64,000 nt of DNA from Eubacteriaceae bacterium (GTDB lineage Bacteria > Bacillota > Clostridia > Peptostreptococcales > Anaerovoracaceae). Both the position numbers and the translations under genes were made by a program. Location: assembly GCA_902362435.1 (NCBI GenBank), contig CABIWW010000014.1, positions 16,971-80,970 of the forward strand, read 5' to 3'. The notes under the pieces are model-generated. The model worked only from the letters and a program-made list of their open reading frames with translations. It was not told the DNA's origin and did not search any database. Of this stretch, positions 16,928 through 26,062 are shown piece after piece (the first letter of the stretch is position 1; every line of letters starts with the position of its first letter).

Positions 16928-18385
16928 CTATCTGTTGAACATGTCTCTCTGGCGCTCCCATTCTCTGCGTCGCGCCTCTCTTGCACGTTTCGCTTTCATA
17001 CGCTGCCTCTTTTTACGCTGGCTTCTCTTCACCGCAACGAAGAGTACGAATATCAGGATCAGCAGTATCACCTGCATCACGATGAACAGCGTTTTATGCT
17101 CGTCCGCGATACCTATGTATGAAAGCGGCCCGCCCTTTTCCACGCTCTCGAGCGCGACCAGATCCGACGCTGCGATCACATCTCCGTCTTCATTGTATGC
17201 CACGAGCGTTCCGATACTGTCGCCTTTTTCCACAGGTGCCTTCAGCTTCTTCTCAGCTTTGAGCACTTCTGTCGTCACAGTGTCAGTCTTTGTTCCTTTA
17301 TCAAGGGTTATATCCATATCCTCTGCGACTGCTGCAGGCACACGGCTCTTCGCGCCCTGCCATATACGCAGTTCATCGACCTGCTGCCCGGCTTCAGCTG
17401 CCTTGTACGTCTTGTATTTAGAAAACCCGTAGTCCCATAACGCTATAGTATCTGTAAAGCGCTGCGCAGATTTTTCCGCATTCAGCGTCACGACGATCAG
17501 CTCTGTATCTTTCTTTTTTGCAGCTCCGCAGAAGCAGTACCCCGCATCCTCGGTGAACCCGGTCTTTACACCTGTAGTACCTTCGTATTTCAGAGGGCGC
17601 TCTTTGCCGTTCACTTCCGCCGTCTTGCTGTCTCCGACAAGGCACATGTTCGTGGACTTTATATTCCTTTCCGATGACATGTCAGTCTCCGGTATCGTAT
17701 ACTGCTTTTTAGCTACGATCTCCCTGAACTGCTCGTTTTTCATAGCCTCACGCGCGATCATCGCGATATCGTACGCAGTCGTCACATGCCTCTGCCCCGC
17801 CGGTGTGAGACCGCTCGGGTTTGAAAATTCAGTGTCCTTCGCTCCGCACTGTGCAGCCCTTTCATTCATCATCTCAGCAAATCCTTCCCAGGATCCGCCC
17901 ATGTGCATCGCCAGCGCATCAGCTGCATCATTTGCAGAAGCTATAAGTGTCGCATTTATCATCTGCTCCGCAGTCAGAGTCTCGCCCACCTTGAGCGCGA
18001 TATTCGTTCCCTCGGGATCCGGCTCGTTATACGCCGTGACCTCTTCGTTCATGTCGAGGTTCTCCAGTGCGATCAGCGCTGTTATTATCTTCGTTATGCT
18101 GGCCGGATCGCGCTGCTCGTATGCGTTCTTTTCGTAAAGTATCGCACCGCTACCTGCGTCTATCATTATAGCCGACGTCCCGGATATCTCCGGTGCGTCG
18201 TCCCAGTTTATGTCTGTGGACGCCTTTAACTTTATACTGCCCGAACCGCTGTCTGTATTTTGCGCATCTGCAAAAGACGGCGCTGCTCCTGTCAGGATAA
18301 GCGCCATCATCATTATTATACAAACCACAGTTCTGACAGACATACTTCTGTTTTTATTAGTGTGTGTCTTCATATATTCCTTCAT
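16928..18385 (-). CDS. dacF: D-alanyl-D-alanine carboxypeptidase (PBP5/DacF type)
   Basis: A low-molecular-weight penicillin-binding protein that trims the terminal D-Ala of peptidoglycan stem peptides outside the membrane. A signal peptide covers about residues 15 to 40. Active-site motifs are SITK (SxxK, near residue 80), SANDAAD (SxN) and VKTGFT (KTG). A beta domain follows, then a membrane anchor (IVMQVILLILIFVLFVAV) and a very basic Arg/Lys-rich cytoplasmic tail. The start at 18385 is weakly supported; the ATG at 18373 with GAAGGA before it is an equal alternative. serC lies 44 bp upstream, uvrC 9 bp downstream. Confidence 0.92.
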   Translation of the reverse strand: MKEYMKTHTNKNRSMSVRTVVCIIMMMALILTGAAPSFADAQNTDSGSGSIKLKASTDINWDDAPEISGTSAIMIDAGSGAILYEKNAYEQRDPASITKIITALIALENLDMNEEVTAYNEPDPEGTNIALKVGETLTAEQMINATLIASANDAADALAMHMGGSWEGFAEMMNERAAQCGAKDTEFSNPSGLTPAGQRHVTTAYDIAMIAREAMKNEQFREIVAKKQYTIPETDMSSERNIKSTNMCLVGDSKTAEVNGKERPLKYEGTTGVKTGFTEDAGYCFCGAAKKKDTELIVVTLNAEKSAQRFTDTIALWDYGFSKYKTYKAAEAGQQVDELRIWQGAKSRVPAAVAEDMDITLDKGTKTDTVTTEVLKAEKKLKAPVEKGDSIGTLVAYNEDGDVIAASDLVALESVEKGGPLSYIGIADEHKTLFIVMQVILLILIFVLFVAVKRSQRKKRQRMKAKRAREARRREWERQRDMFNR

Positions 18386-18429
18386 CTCTTACATCATCGG
18401 GAATCTGCGTAAACTGCTTCGTATCGTTT

Positions 18430-19518
18430 CTATTTGTTCTCTGCCTCGAATTTCTTCATGAATTCGATAAGAGCGTCAACGCCTTCTTCAGGCATTGCGT
18501 TGTAGATGCTCGCACGCATGCCGCCTATGGATCTGTGTCCGTTGAGGTTGTGCATGTTGTTAGCCTTTGCCTCTGCAACGAATTTCTTGTCGAGATCAGC
18601 ATCGCCCGTAACGAATACGACATTCATCAGCGATCTGTCTTCTTTTTCAACAGGGCACTTGTAAAGCTCGCTGCTGTCGATGAAATCGTAAAGCTTCTGT
18701 GCTTTCTTCACGTTTCTTCTGTTCATCTCTGCTACTCCGCCCATCTCCTTGATGTGTTTGAACACTTCGCCTGCGATATAGATCGCGAAGCAGTTAGGTG
18801 TGTTGTATGTCGATCCGTTGTCTGCGTGGATCTTGTAGTCAAGGTAAGTAGGCACTGTCTCTTTTGCAAAGCCTATCAGGTCTTCTCTCATGATCGCGAT
18901 GGCGATGCCTGACGGTGCGATGTTCTTCTGAACGCCTGCATAGATGAGGCCGAACTTGCTCACATCGATCTCCTCTGACAGTATGCACGATGACATGTCT
19001 GCAACGAGAGGGATATCTCCCGTATCCGGGATGTACGGATAGTGAGTTCCATAAATAGTATTGTTGAACGTGATATGCACGTAGTCAGCATCAGGTCTGA
19101 AATCTTCTTTCTTTACTTTCGGTATATATGAAAAAGTCGACTCTTCTGATGATGCAACGATCTTGATGTCTCCGAATTTCTGAGCTTCCTTCGCTGCCTT
19201 CTTCGCCCATGTTCCTGTGATGATATAATCAGCCTTGCCTGATTTTCTCAGGAGATTCAGAGGGACCATCGCAAACTGCAGTGTGCCTCCGCCCTGTATG
19301 AACATTACCTTGTAATTGTCAGGAATGTTCATGATATCTCTGAGATTTTTTTCTGCATCTTCCAGAATTGCTTTGAATTCAGCGGATCTGTGACTCATTT
19401 CCATTACTGATTCTCCACAGCCCTTGTAGTTTGCCAGATTTGCGGCTGCGTCTTCGATCACGCTAAGCGGCAGCATCGACGGACCTGCCGAAAAGTTATA
19501 TGCTCTTTCTTTACTCAA
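18430..19518 (-). CDS. serC: Phosphoserine aminotransferase
   Basis: PLP-dependent conversion of 3-phosphohydroxypyruvate and glutamate to phosphoserine and 2-oxoglutarate. The 362-residue product starts with the family hallmark YNFSAGPSMLP and has the PLP lysine in GVQKNIAPSG near residue 195 and HRSIGGMRASIYNA near the end. The start is TTG: GGAGGTGA sits five bases before it, whereas the in-frame GTGs upstream lie inside that ribosome binding site. Its partner serA is nearby on the other strand, so two of the three serine-synthesis steps are here; no serB-type gene was recognised. Confidence 0.95.
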   Translation of the reverse strand: MSKERAYNFSAGPSMLPLSVIEDAAANLANYKGCGESVMEMSHRSAEFKAILEDAEKNLRDIMNIPDNYKVMFIQGGGTLQFAMVPLNLLRKSGKADYIITGTWAKKAAKEAQKFGDIKIVASSEESTFSYIPKVKKEDFRPDADYVHITFNNTIYGTHYPYIPDTGDIPLVADMSSCILSEEIDVSKFGLIYAGVQKNIAPSGIAIAIMREDLIGFAKETVPTYLDYKIHADNGSTYNTPNCFAIYIAGEVFKHIKEMGGVAEMNRRNVKKAQKLYDFIDSSELYKCPVEKEDRSLMNVVFVTGDADLDKKFVAEAKANNMHNLNGHRSIGGMRASIYNAMPEEGVDALIEFMKKFEAENK

Positions 19519-19589
19519 TTTGGTCACCTCCACCTTTTTTACTAATTCTTGTCCATTTGAGTATTACAAAAAACTTCTATAATAGATTT

Positions 19590-19618
19590 ATTATATCACT
19601 CTGCGACTTTAGCGTAAA
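19590..19618 (-). promoter_or_regulatory. Promoter of serC-dacF-uvrC
   Basis: Minus-strand TTTACG (19613-19618) and TATAAT (19590-19595) with a 17-bp spacer, leaving a 5' leader of about 65 nt. Confidence 0.7.
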
Positions 19619-19858
19619 GAAAAAAAGAAAATGTATTTGCCAAGGATTTCAGCAAGCGTTTCGCCGGGCATTTTCAAAATAAAAAAGAACGGCGCCGCAC
19701 CACCTTTACATATCGATGCAGCACCGCCCCCCGTTTCCAGAAAACATTATTCTTCTGTATTACTTTACTACATTATATCATACCGCCTCATATATCTCCG
19801 CATCTGTCATCCGTCCGTACATCCCGGACTTCACGCTTCGTATATATCCCACAGCATC

Positions 19859-20884
19859 CTAGCAGTAGAATTCTCCCGGATAAGTCAGGTACTGATTAGG
19901 CTCCAGCTGATCCGCAGTGACATATCCAGGCTGCGCGAGGATGAGTCCAGGGATTCTGTTGACTACTGTCGCGCATGTATGCTCTACAGTTGCCGGCTTT
20001 ACGACATGGAATTCAGTATCAGGCTCGCCTGATATCTTCCAGTCGCACATGTCGCCGTCATCCGGTCCGTAAACCTTGCCGATGGTCTCTTCTTCGATCG
20101 TGATTCCCTGCATCGTCTCTATAGTCACTACTGCCGACATTCCGATGCATTTTCCTGCCTCGATAGTCTTGCCGAGAGTGCTCGAGTATATATCCTTGTC
20201 TATCACTGCAGGCACGTGCTTCTGCGTGATCGACCTGATCGTCAGACCCAGCTTGTTACAGATGGCTTCACTCGCATTCCACGCATAGGACGGTTCGAAC
20301 TCTGCCGGGTGAGCAATGTTCTTCTCGAATTCTTCCGGCGTCAGATCACATCCGTGTGCGTTTGCCAGCGCGAGACCGTATTCATCTACATTGTAGCTGT
20401 ATGCGCCCTTTATCTTCGTGATCTTGTGACAGCCGCCTGCTACCAGGGCCACCATGTTGATCCAGAAGATATCCTGCATACCGCTTCCGGTGATCGTGCA
20501 CCCCGTCTCCTTTGCGATGGCATCAAGACGGTTGATATGAGCTGCCGATGTAGTCCACGGATAGATAGCCTCCTCGCATGTCGTGATCACATTGATACCG
20601 CGGACTGCGCATTTTTCCACATGATCGTAGATATCGTCGATAAAGCTGAACAATGTGACGATGGCAACGTCTGCATCGCATTCGTCGAGGACCCTGTCAG
20701 CATCATCGGAGATGATCACCCCTGTTTTGAGGCCCAGCTCTGCGAAGTCACCCACGTCCTGTCCGACTACATCCGGATTCACGTCTATAGCTCCCACGAT
20801 CTGCATACCATGTTCATGAAGATATCGCAGGATGTACTTGCTCATCTTTCCGCATCCGTACTGAACGACTCTGATTTTTTCCAT
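19859..20884 (-). CDS. ord: NAD(P)-binding dehydrogenase, 2,4-diaminopentanoate dehydrogenase-like
   Basis: A 341-residue protein with a DapB-like N-terminal Rossmann fold ([16 protein letters not shown], residues 4 to 20) and a C-terminal catalytic domain of the Ord type. Ord oxidatively deaminates 2,4-diaminopentanoate to 2-amino-4-oxopentanoate in clostridial ornithine breakdown. Supporting features are the TTCEEA loop near residue 100, GSGMQDIFW near 135, and normal family length. The ATG is preceded by GAGGGAGGG. The gene is monocistronic between serC and serA. An Orr-like racemase lies 16 kb away, but the other pathway genes (oraE/oraS, ortA/ortB) are not in the window, so the precise substrate remains inferred. 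Confidence 0.7.
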   Translation of the reverse strand: MEKIRVVQYGCGKMSKYILRYLHEHGMQIVGAIDVNPDVVGQDVGDFAELGLKTGVIISDDADRVLDECDADVAIVTLFSFIDDIYDHVEKCAVRGINVITTCEEAIYPWTTSAAHINRLDAIAKETGCTITGSGMQDIFWINMVALVAGGCHKITKIKGAYSYNVDEYGLALANAHGCDLTPEEFEKNIAHPAEFEPSYAWNASEAICNKLGLTIRSITQKHVPAVIDKDIYSSTLGKTIEAGKCIGMSAVVTIETMQGITIEEETIGKVYGPDDGDMCDWKISGEPDTEFHVVKPATVEHTCATVVNRIPGLILAQPGYVTADQLEPNQYLTYPGEFYC

Positions 20885-21260
20885 AATAAATCCCTCCCTC
20901 GTTTTTTCGACTTGTTTCTTCAGATTAATCTGTAATATCTGAATTATCTTATGTATTGTTATTATACACTATGAAATATGTTCAAAACAACAATTTTCAA
21001 GATTTGTTCCCGGGATTTTTTGCTGACTATTAGCTTACGAGCATGCCAGACCATATACCCGCTATTTCTTCCCCTGCTGTCGGATTCCGGGGCTGTTACC
21101 CCCCACCCAAAGCCATACCCACGCTTCATGTTACCGGATACATATTGCCCTTTACCGAATCCGCATGAAGTGCTATAATTAGACTATTATTCGAGAATGC
21201 AGCAACAGCGCATTACCCGAAAGCAAAACAGTCTAAATTAATTAAATGTGAGGTAATATT
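20885..21260. other. Divergent promoter region between ord-like gene and serA
   Basis: 376 bp without a gene. It holds a TATAAT-type -10 for the ord-like gene (20961-20966, minus) and the serA promoter (21151-21179). No riboswitch pattern was recognised. Confidence 0.6.
21151..21179 (+). promoter_or_regulatory. Promoter of serA
   Basis: TTTACC (21151-21156), 17-bp spacer, TATAAT (21174-21179), about 80 bp before the serA start. Confidence 0.7.
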
Positions 21261-22391
21261 ATGTATAAAATCGCGACATTAAACAAAATCTCACCGGTAG
21301 GTCTCGACTGTCTTACCGATGACTACACGATCACAGAAGAGATCCAGGAAGCTAACAGCATCATCCTCAGAAGCTACAGCATGCATGAAATGGAGCTTTC
21401 TGACGAACTTCTCGCTGTCGGCAGAGCCGGCGCAGGCGTGAACAATATCCCGCTCGACAAATGCGCAGAAAAGGGCATCGTAGTATTCAATGCTCCGGGA
21501 GCTAACGCCAACGCAGTAAAAGAACTGTGCCTGGCCGGAATGCTGCTGGCTGCAAGAAACATTCCTGAAGGCTACGAGTGGGCAAAGACGCTCGAAGGCA
21601 CTGAAGAAGTCGGCAAAGCCGTAGAAAAAGGCAAGGGCCAGTTCGCAGGGACTGAGATCAAAGGCAAGACACTCGGTGTCATCGGTCTTGGTGCAATCGG
21701 TGTACTCGTTGCAAACGCAGCAGAGAAGCTCGGCATGAACGTTATCGGATACGACCCGTTCATATCACTGAAATCAGCTCACTCGCTTTCGAACACCATT
21801 TCAGTTACTCACGCGCTGAAGGACGTTCTGCCTCTTTGCGACTACATAACGATCCACGTTCCTGTAATGGATTCAACAAAAGGAATGATCAACGCAGAAG
21901 CATTCGAACAGATGAAAGACGGCGTGATATTCCTGAACTTTGCAAGAGACAAGCTGGTAAACGACCAGGATCTGATCGCAGCGCTCAACAGCGGCAAAGT
22001 CAAGAAATACGTCACAGACTTCCCTAACGACGCAGTGATCGGCCAGAAAGGCGTGATCGCACTGCCGCACCTCGGCGCATCCTCCTCGGAAGCAGAAGAC
22101 AACTGCGCAGTGATGGCGATCGAACAGGTCATGGACTATCTCGAAAACGGCAACATCGTGAATTCCGTGAACATGCCTGCATGCTCACTGGGACCTAAAA
22201 AAGGCACACGTATCGCTGTCATCTCAAAGGCTGACGCAGGCGTGCTCGAAAAAGTCGCTGCGATATGCGAAGGCGACGTCGTGAACAAGGTAAGAGGCGA
22301 CTACGCTTACACACTCGCTGAAACAGACGGCGACATCGACGTGTCATCGATCGCAGGCGAAGGCGTTATCAGAGTGAGAGTCATCAAATAG
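21261..22391 (+). CDS. serA: D-3-phosphoglycerate dehydrogenase
   Basis: NAD-dependent oxidation of 3-phosphoglycerate, the first step of serine synthesis. The 376-residue product has the substrate domain with GAGVNNIPLDKCAEKG and the NAPGANANAVKE signature, the NAD motif GVIGLGAIGVLVA near residue 138, catalytic Arg in FARDKLVN and His in LPHLGAS, and a short C-terminal ACT-like domain (TRIAVISKADAGVLEKVA onward). It is of the short class without the intervening domain. GTGAGGT lies 7 to 8 bases before the ATG. It pairs functionally with serC on the opposite strand. Confidence 0.93.
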   Translation: MYKIATLNKISPVGLDCLTDDYTITEEIQEANSIILRSYSMHEMELSDELLAVGRAGAGVNNIPLDKCAEKGIVVFNAPGANANAVKELCLAGMLLAARNIPEGYEWAKTLEGTEEVGKAVEKGKGQFAGTEIKGKTLGVIGLGAIGVLVANAAEKLGMNVIGYDPFISLKSAHSLSNTISVTHALKDVLPLCDYITIHVPVMDSTKGMINAEAFEQMKDGVIFLNFARDKLVNDQDLIAALNSGKVKKYVTDFPNDAVIGQKGVIALPHLGASSSEAEDNCAVMAIEQVMDYLENGNIVNSVNMPACSLGPKKGTRIAVISKADAGVLEKVAAICEGDVVNKVRGDYAYTLAETDGDIDVSSIAGEGVIRVRVIK

Positions 22392-22420
22392 TCTCACAGG
22401 ACGTTTACTCATAAGTACTC

Positions 22421-22490
22421 AAAAACCACCGCGCATCTCACACAGATGCATACAGCTCCGGACGTCCGGGCTGAACGGTGGTTTTATTTT
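22421..22490 (+). terminator. Terminator of serA
   Basis: AAAACCACCG / CGGTGGTTTT arms enclose a branched loop and are followed by a long T-rich tract. Confidence 0.85.
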
Positions 22491-22511
22491 TTTCTTTTTT
22501 GTTTTTTGTAA

Positions 22512-22533
22512 AGACCTGCAGGTCTCTTTTTTT
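22512..22533 (+). terminator. Second, tandem terminator-like palindrome
   Basis: The perfect palindrome AGACCTGCAGGTCT is followed by C and seven T, 30 bp past the first serA terminator. With no loop beyond the central bases it may be a backup terminator or a binding site. Confidence 0.5.
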
Positions 22534-22664
22534 CGGCTTTTATGGCCAGGTCCTGCTTTAGCGTGCACTGCATCAGGCAGCTCAGTCTACATGCATACCG
22601 TATCCGGCACCTTATCACGGCCGGTGCCATATTCATAACGAAATATATCGATCAGCTCAATCCG

Positions 22665-23522
22665 TCACGGCCGGTGCCGCTTGCTGACCGGCTTTTCCGC
22701 ACTCTCGTCCCACACCTTTATGAACAGGACTCCCAGGAACAGCACCCAGGCAAGCAGGAAAAACCAGAACATGATCGCTACTACCGATGACAGCGCCCCG
22801 TACAGGATGTCATAATCAGCCAGCGAGTTCGCATATTTCGAATAACACAGTGTCACTATCAACATTCCGATAGAAGCGAACAGACTGCCCGGAAGTATCC
22901 TTTTGAACTTCACCCTTTCGGTAGGCAGCAGATAGTAGTTATATGTCACCATCATGAAGTACAGCGCAAATCCGAGCACCCATCTGAGAAACATCCATAC
23001 ATTATCCAGATATTCCCCCGCCGGCAGCCCCAGCGCTGACACGATGACCTCAAGGATCAGCTTTCCGTATGCCAGTATGACTATCGAAAACGCGATCGTA
23101 AAGATCGTCACCAGTATCGTACGCACCGCTCTGAAACGCTCGATGAAATAATTACGTCCGGTACTCCTGCCGTCCGTCAGAGTATAGTTCGTTATACGCA
23201 TTATTGAAAACGATGCTCTCGAGCCGGCCCACAGAGCTATGAACGCAAATACGATAGAGCTCGCACCCGCAGATTTGAATCTGAACAGCGCATTCAGCAT
23301 GCTCGACATCTGCTTTCCGGTATAGGCTTCTATCAGTCTTAGTGCGCTTTCCACTGAAATACCGAAAACACCGAGGATCTGTGTCATCAGAAGGAATATA
23401 GGCGTTATCGACAGCAGCAGATAAAAAGCCACCTGTGCCGCAAAGCCCTGATAATACGGATCCTTCATCTGCTTGAAGCCGAGCAGGAGCATTTTTCCCA
23501 GTCTCTTCTTGAAATCAGCCAT
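22665..23522 (-). CDS. YihY/BrkB-family inner membrane protein
   Basis: A 285-residue polytopic membrane protein with about six hydrophobic segments. The N-terminal AAQVAFYLLLSITPIFLL matches the conserved first helix of the YihY/virulence factor BrkB family (formerly mislabelled RNase BN); ALWAGSRASFSIMRITNYTL and PGSLFASIGML are other family stretches. Function is not firmly established. Its start overlaps the rdgB stop by one base (TAATG), so it is the last gene of mntP-rdgB-yihY. Confidence 0.85.
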   Translation of the reverse strand: MADFKKRLGKMLLLGFKQMKDPYYQGFAAQVAFYLLLSITPIFLLMTQILGVFGISVESALRLIEAYTGKQMSSMLNALFRFKSAGASSIVFAFIALWAGSRASFSIMRITNYTLTDGRSTGRNYFIERFRAVRTILVTIFTIAFSIVILAYGKLILEVIVSALGLPAGEYLDNVWMFLRWVLGFALYFMMVTYNYYLLPTERVKFKRILPGSLFASIGMLIVTLCYSKYANSLADYDILYGALSSVVAIMFWFFLLAWVLFLGVLFIKVWDESAEKPVSKRHRP

Positions 23523-24130
23523 TAAAGATTACCCTCTTCTGACATAAGTTTTTCTCTCAGCACTTTCAGCGCATTGGCTCTGTGGCTTATGCGGTTCTTG
23601 ACTTCCGGGTCTATCACGCCGAAAGTCTCGTCATATCCGACAGGCACGAACAGCGGATCATATCCGAATCCGTTGCCGCCGTGAGGTTCGAGCAGCAGGT
23701 GCCCCTCCACTTCGCCTCTGGCTACTACAGACCTGCCGTCCGGATACACCATCGTTATCACCGAGACGAACCTGGCTGTGCGCTTTTCATAAGGCACGTC
23801 CTTTATCAGACTTATCAGCTTCCTGTTGTTTGCCTCGTCGTCGCCGTCGACTCCCGCAAAACGCGCCGAATATATCCCTGGCGCACCGTCAAGGCAGTCG
23901 ACTTCCAGACCGGAGTCATCAGCAATAGTCACCTGTCCGCAGAGCTTCATTATCTCATAAGCCTTCTTATACGAATTTTCTTCAAAACTGCTGCCGTCTT
24001 CAACTATCTCCACATCAGGGACACCTGCATCTTTTCTCGAGATCACAGACATCCCGAATTCCTTCGTTATCGCTTCTATTTCTACGATCTTGTGCTTGTT
24101 CTGCGTAGCCGCAACTATAATCTTATCCAC
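23522..24130 (-). CDS. rdgB: XTP/dITP diphosphatase (RdgB/HAM1 family)
   Basis: Removes non-canonical purine triphosphates such as dITP and XTP from the nucleotide pool. The 202-residue product has the family motifs AATQNKHKIVE at the N-terminus, SFEENSYKKA near residue 50, ADDSGLEVDCLDGAPGIYSARFAG near 70, and GGNGFGYDPLF near 150, with SHRANAL near the C-terminus. The start is GTG behind AAAAGGTGAT; the nearby ATG is out of frame. It lies 28 bp after mntP and overlaps yihY. Confidence 0.95.
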   Translation of the reverse strand: MDKIIVAATQNKHKIVEIEAITKEFGMSVISRKDAGVPDVEIVEDGSSFEENSYKKAYEIMKLCGQVTIADDSGLEVDCLDGAPGIYSARFAGVDGDDEANNRKLISLIKDVPYEKRTARFVSVITMVYPDGRSVVARGEVEGHLLLEPHGGNGFGYDPLFVPVGYDETFGVIDPEVKNRISHRANALKVLREKLMSEEGNL

Positions 24131-24158
24131 ATTATCACCTTTTCTTTTACAATAAATA

Positions 24159-24710
24159 TCAGAGAATAGCCTTGATACCGATGATCACAAGTATCGCTCC
24201 GCCGAGCACCTCTGCTCTGCTTCCCAGCATATCGCCGAATTTGCGGCCGATCAGGATCGCGATCACGACGATCACCGCAGTGGTCGCACCTATTATGGCC
24301 GACGGCTCGATGATGCCGATCCCCAGCGCGCTGAAACCTATGCCGACAGCAAACGCATCTATGCTTGTCGCCACCGCCTGGAAAAGCAGCGTTTTCAGAT
24401 CCATCACCCTCGATGGCGCGGTTTCATGCTTCTTCATGTCATCGAAACCCTCTTTTATCATTTTACCACCTATGATGCCCAGAATAACGAATACTACTAT
24501 TCCCGAGTATTTCGCCATTATGTCCGCGAACAGTCCTCCGGCATAATATCCCAGTATCGGCATCAGCATCTGGAACGCTCCGAAAAAAGCGGGCATCGCC
24601 GCATACCTGACTCCGGTCAGATTTTTATAAACCATTCCGTTAGTCATGGAAACTGCCGCGGCGTCCATCGAAAGACCTGCACCGATCAGCAGTATATCTG
24701 CAAGATCCAT
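24159..24710 (-). CDS. mntP: Manganese efflux pump MntP
   Basis: A 183-residue six-helix membrane protein that exports Mn2+. Two half-repeats carry the conserved acidic membrane motifs: GLSMDAAAVSM near residue 15 and ATSIDAFAVGIGF near residue 115. Length is normal. AAAGGGGA precedes the ATG. It is the first gene of mntP-rdgB-yihY. The leader of roughly 75 nt contains a CGCAT/ATGCG hairpin; a yybP-ykoY manganese riboswitch was looked for and not recognised. Confidence 0.9.
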   Translation of the reverse strand: MDLADILLIGAGLSMDAAAVSMTNGMVYKNLTGVRYAAMPAFFGAFQMLMPILGYYAGGLFADIMAKYSGIVVFVILGIIGGKMIKEGFDDMKKHETAPSRVMDLKTLLFQAVATSIDAFAVGIGFSALGIGIIEPSAIIGATTAVIVVIAILIGRKFGDMLGSRAEVLGGAILVIIGIKAIL

Positions 24711-24792
24711 TCATTTCCCCTTTCATCCGCATCGCTGCGAAAACCCGCCTATGCGAATACATGGGGAATCACAGCACTACAGCATACACACG

Positions 24793-24822
24793 ATTATAAC
24801 ACACATGACCTGGACTTTCCAA
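24793..24822 (-). promoter_or_regulatory. Promoter of mntP-rdgB-yihY
   Basis: Minus-strand TTGGAA (24817-24822), 18-bp spacer, TATAAT (24793-24798). Confidence 0.65.
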
Positions 24823-24926
24823 CGCTTATAGTGTAAAATAGCAGTGTCGATTTGTTCATGTTTTCTTCACGGACAAATCATTTCTTTATGTATAGTAATA
24901 ACGTTGACGATTCTGGAGGTCAGTAT

Positions 24927-25841
24927 ATGGATATTGTGATTCTCGATGGATATACCATCAATCCCGGAGATTTGAGCTGGGAACCGCTTGAAAATTTATG
25001 TGACAGGCTCACTGTCTACGATTCGACACCGATGGACATGGCACTGGAGCGAGCAGGCAGCGCCGAGGTCCTGATGACCAGCAAGTGCTTCATCACGCGA
25101 GAATTCATGGAGCAGTGTCCGAACCTCAAATACATAGGCGTCACCGCGACAGGATATAACAACGTCGACGTCGCCGCAGCCGCAGACTTCGGCATAGCGG
25201 TGACCAACGTGCCTAAATACTCGACGGATGCCGTTGCTCAGCACACGATCGCGCTCATCATGGAGCTTGCTAACAACGTGGGGCTGCACAACCAGTCCGT
25301 ACACCAGGGCGAATGGGCCGACTGCAAATATTTCTGCTACTGGAAAAAGCCGGTCACGCTCCTCGCCGGAAAATCGCTCGGCATCATCGGTTACGGTGCG
25401 ATAGGAAAAAGAGTGGCTGCCATCGCCTCGGCTCTCGGCATGAAGATCAACATCTACAGAGAAGATCCTGAGGGTGCGATGAAATCTGACTTCGTCTCGC
25501 TCCACTGCCCGCTCACAGAAGAAAACAAAGGCATGGTGAACACTGAGTTCATCGTGAACATGAAGCCGGGAGCTGTCCTGATCAATACGGCGCGCGGAGG
25601 ACTCGTCGACGAACGTTCGCTTTACGACGCACTCAAGTCCGGATTTCTCGGAGCCGCTGCACTCGACGTGCTGGCAACTGAACCGCCGGCTCACGACAGC
25701 CCGCTGACGACACTCGACAACTGCATCATCACGCCGCACATGGCATGGTCGCCGCAGGAAATGCGCCAGATCATCATCGATGTGCTGGCAGACAATCTGC
25801 AGGACTGGCTGCACGGCGGCAGACTCAACAGAGTCGACTAG
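24927..25841 (+). CDS. D-2-hydroxyacid dehydrogenase (glycerate dehydrogenase-like)
   Basis: A 304-residue NAD-dependent dehydrogenase acting on a small 2-hydroxy/2-oxo acid, possibly hydroxypyruvate/glycerate. The NAD motif is LGIIGYGAIGKRVA near residue 150, catalytic Arg in NTARGGLVDE, Glu in ATEPPAHDSP and His in ITPHMAWSP. The ATG at 24927 is chosen because TGGAGG stands eight bases before it; in-frame codons 25 residues upstream are not supported. It is separate from serA and lacks an ACT domain. A stem-loop without a T tract follows (25843-25900). Confidence 0.85.
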   Translation: MDIVILDGYTINPGDLSWEPLENLCDRLTVYDSTPMDMALERAGSAEVLMTSKCFITREFMEQCPNLKYIGVTATGYNNVDVAAAADFGIAVTNVPKYSTDAVAQHTIALIMELANNVGLHNQSVHQGEWADCKYFCYWKKPVTLLAGKSLGIIGYGAIGKRVAAIASALGMKINIYREDPEGAMKSDFVSLHCPLTEENKGMVNTEFIVNMKPGAVLINTARGGLVDERSLYDALKSGFLGAAALDVLATEPPAHDSPLTTLDNCIITPHMAWSPQEMRQIIIDVLADNLQDWLHGGRLNRVD

Positions 25842-26062
25842 CCTGACGGCCGCATACGGATACTGCACAGGTACATGTGCAAAAGCCATATGCGCCGTCA
25901 CTATGAAACTCTATATGTGATATGTGGCGCTCACCGACCACCGAGCGTTGCAGCCGCAACATTGCTCAGCCTGCAATATGGTATAATATAGATATGATAA
26001 CTACTGAGACCCCGAAATATCCCGCAGGATATTTCCATAAAAACAAGAAAGGTGTGTTAATT

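Noticed and set aside
20967..21150. Possible riboswitch upstream of serA
   Set aside because: No recognisable aptamer blocks or terminator; the serA promoter lies downstream of this stretch, so it would not be in the serA transcript.
24711..24792. Possible yybP-ykoY manganese riboswitch before mntP
   Set aside because: The leader is only about 75 nt and lacks the conserved loop patterns; only a weak hairpin is visible.
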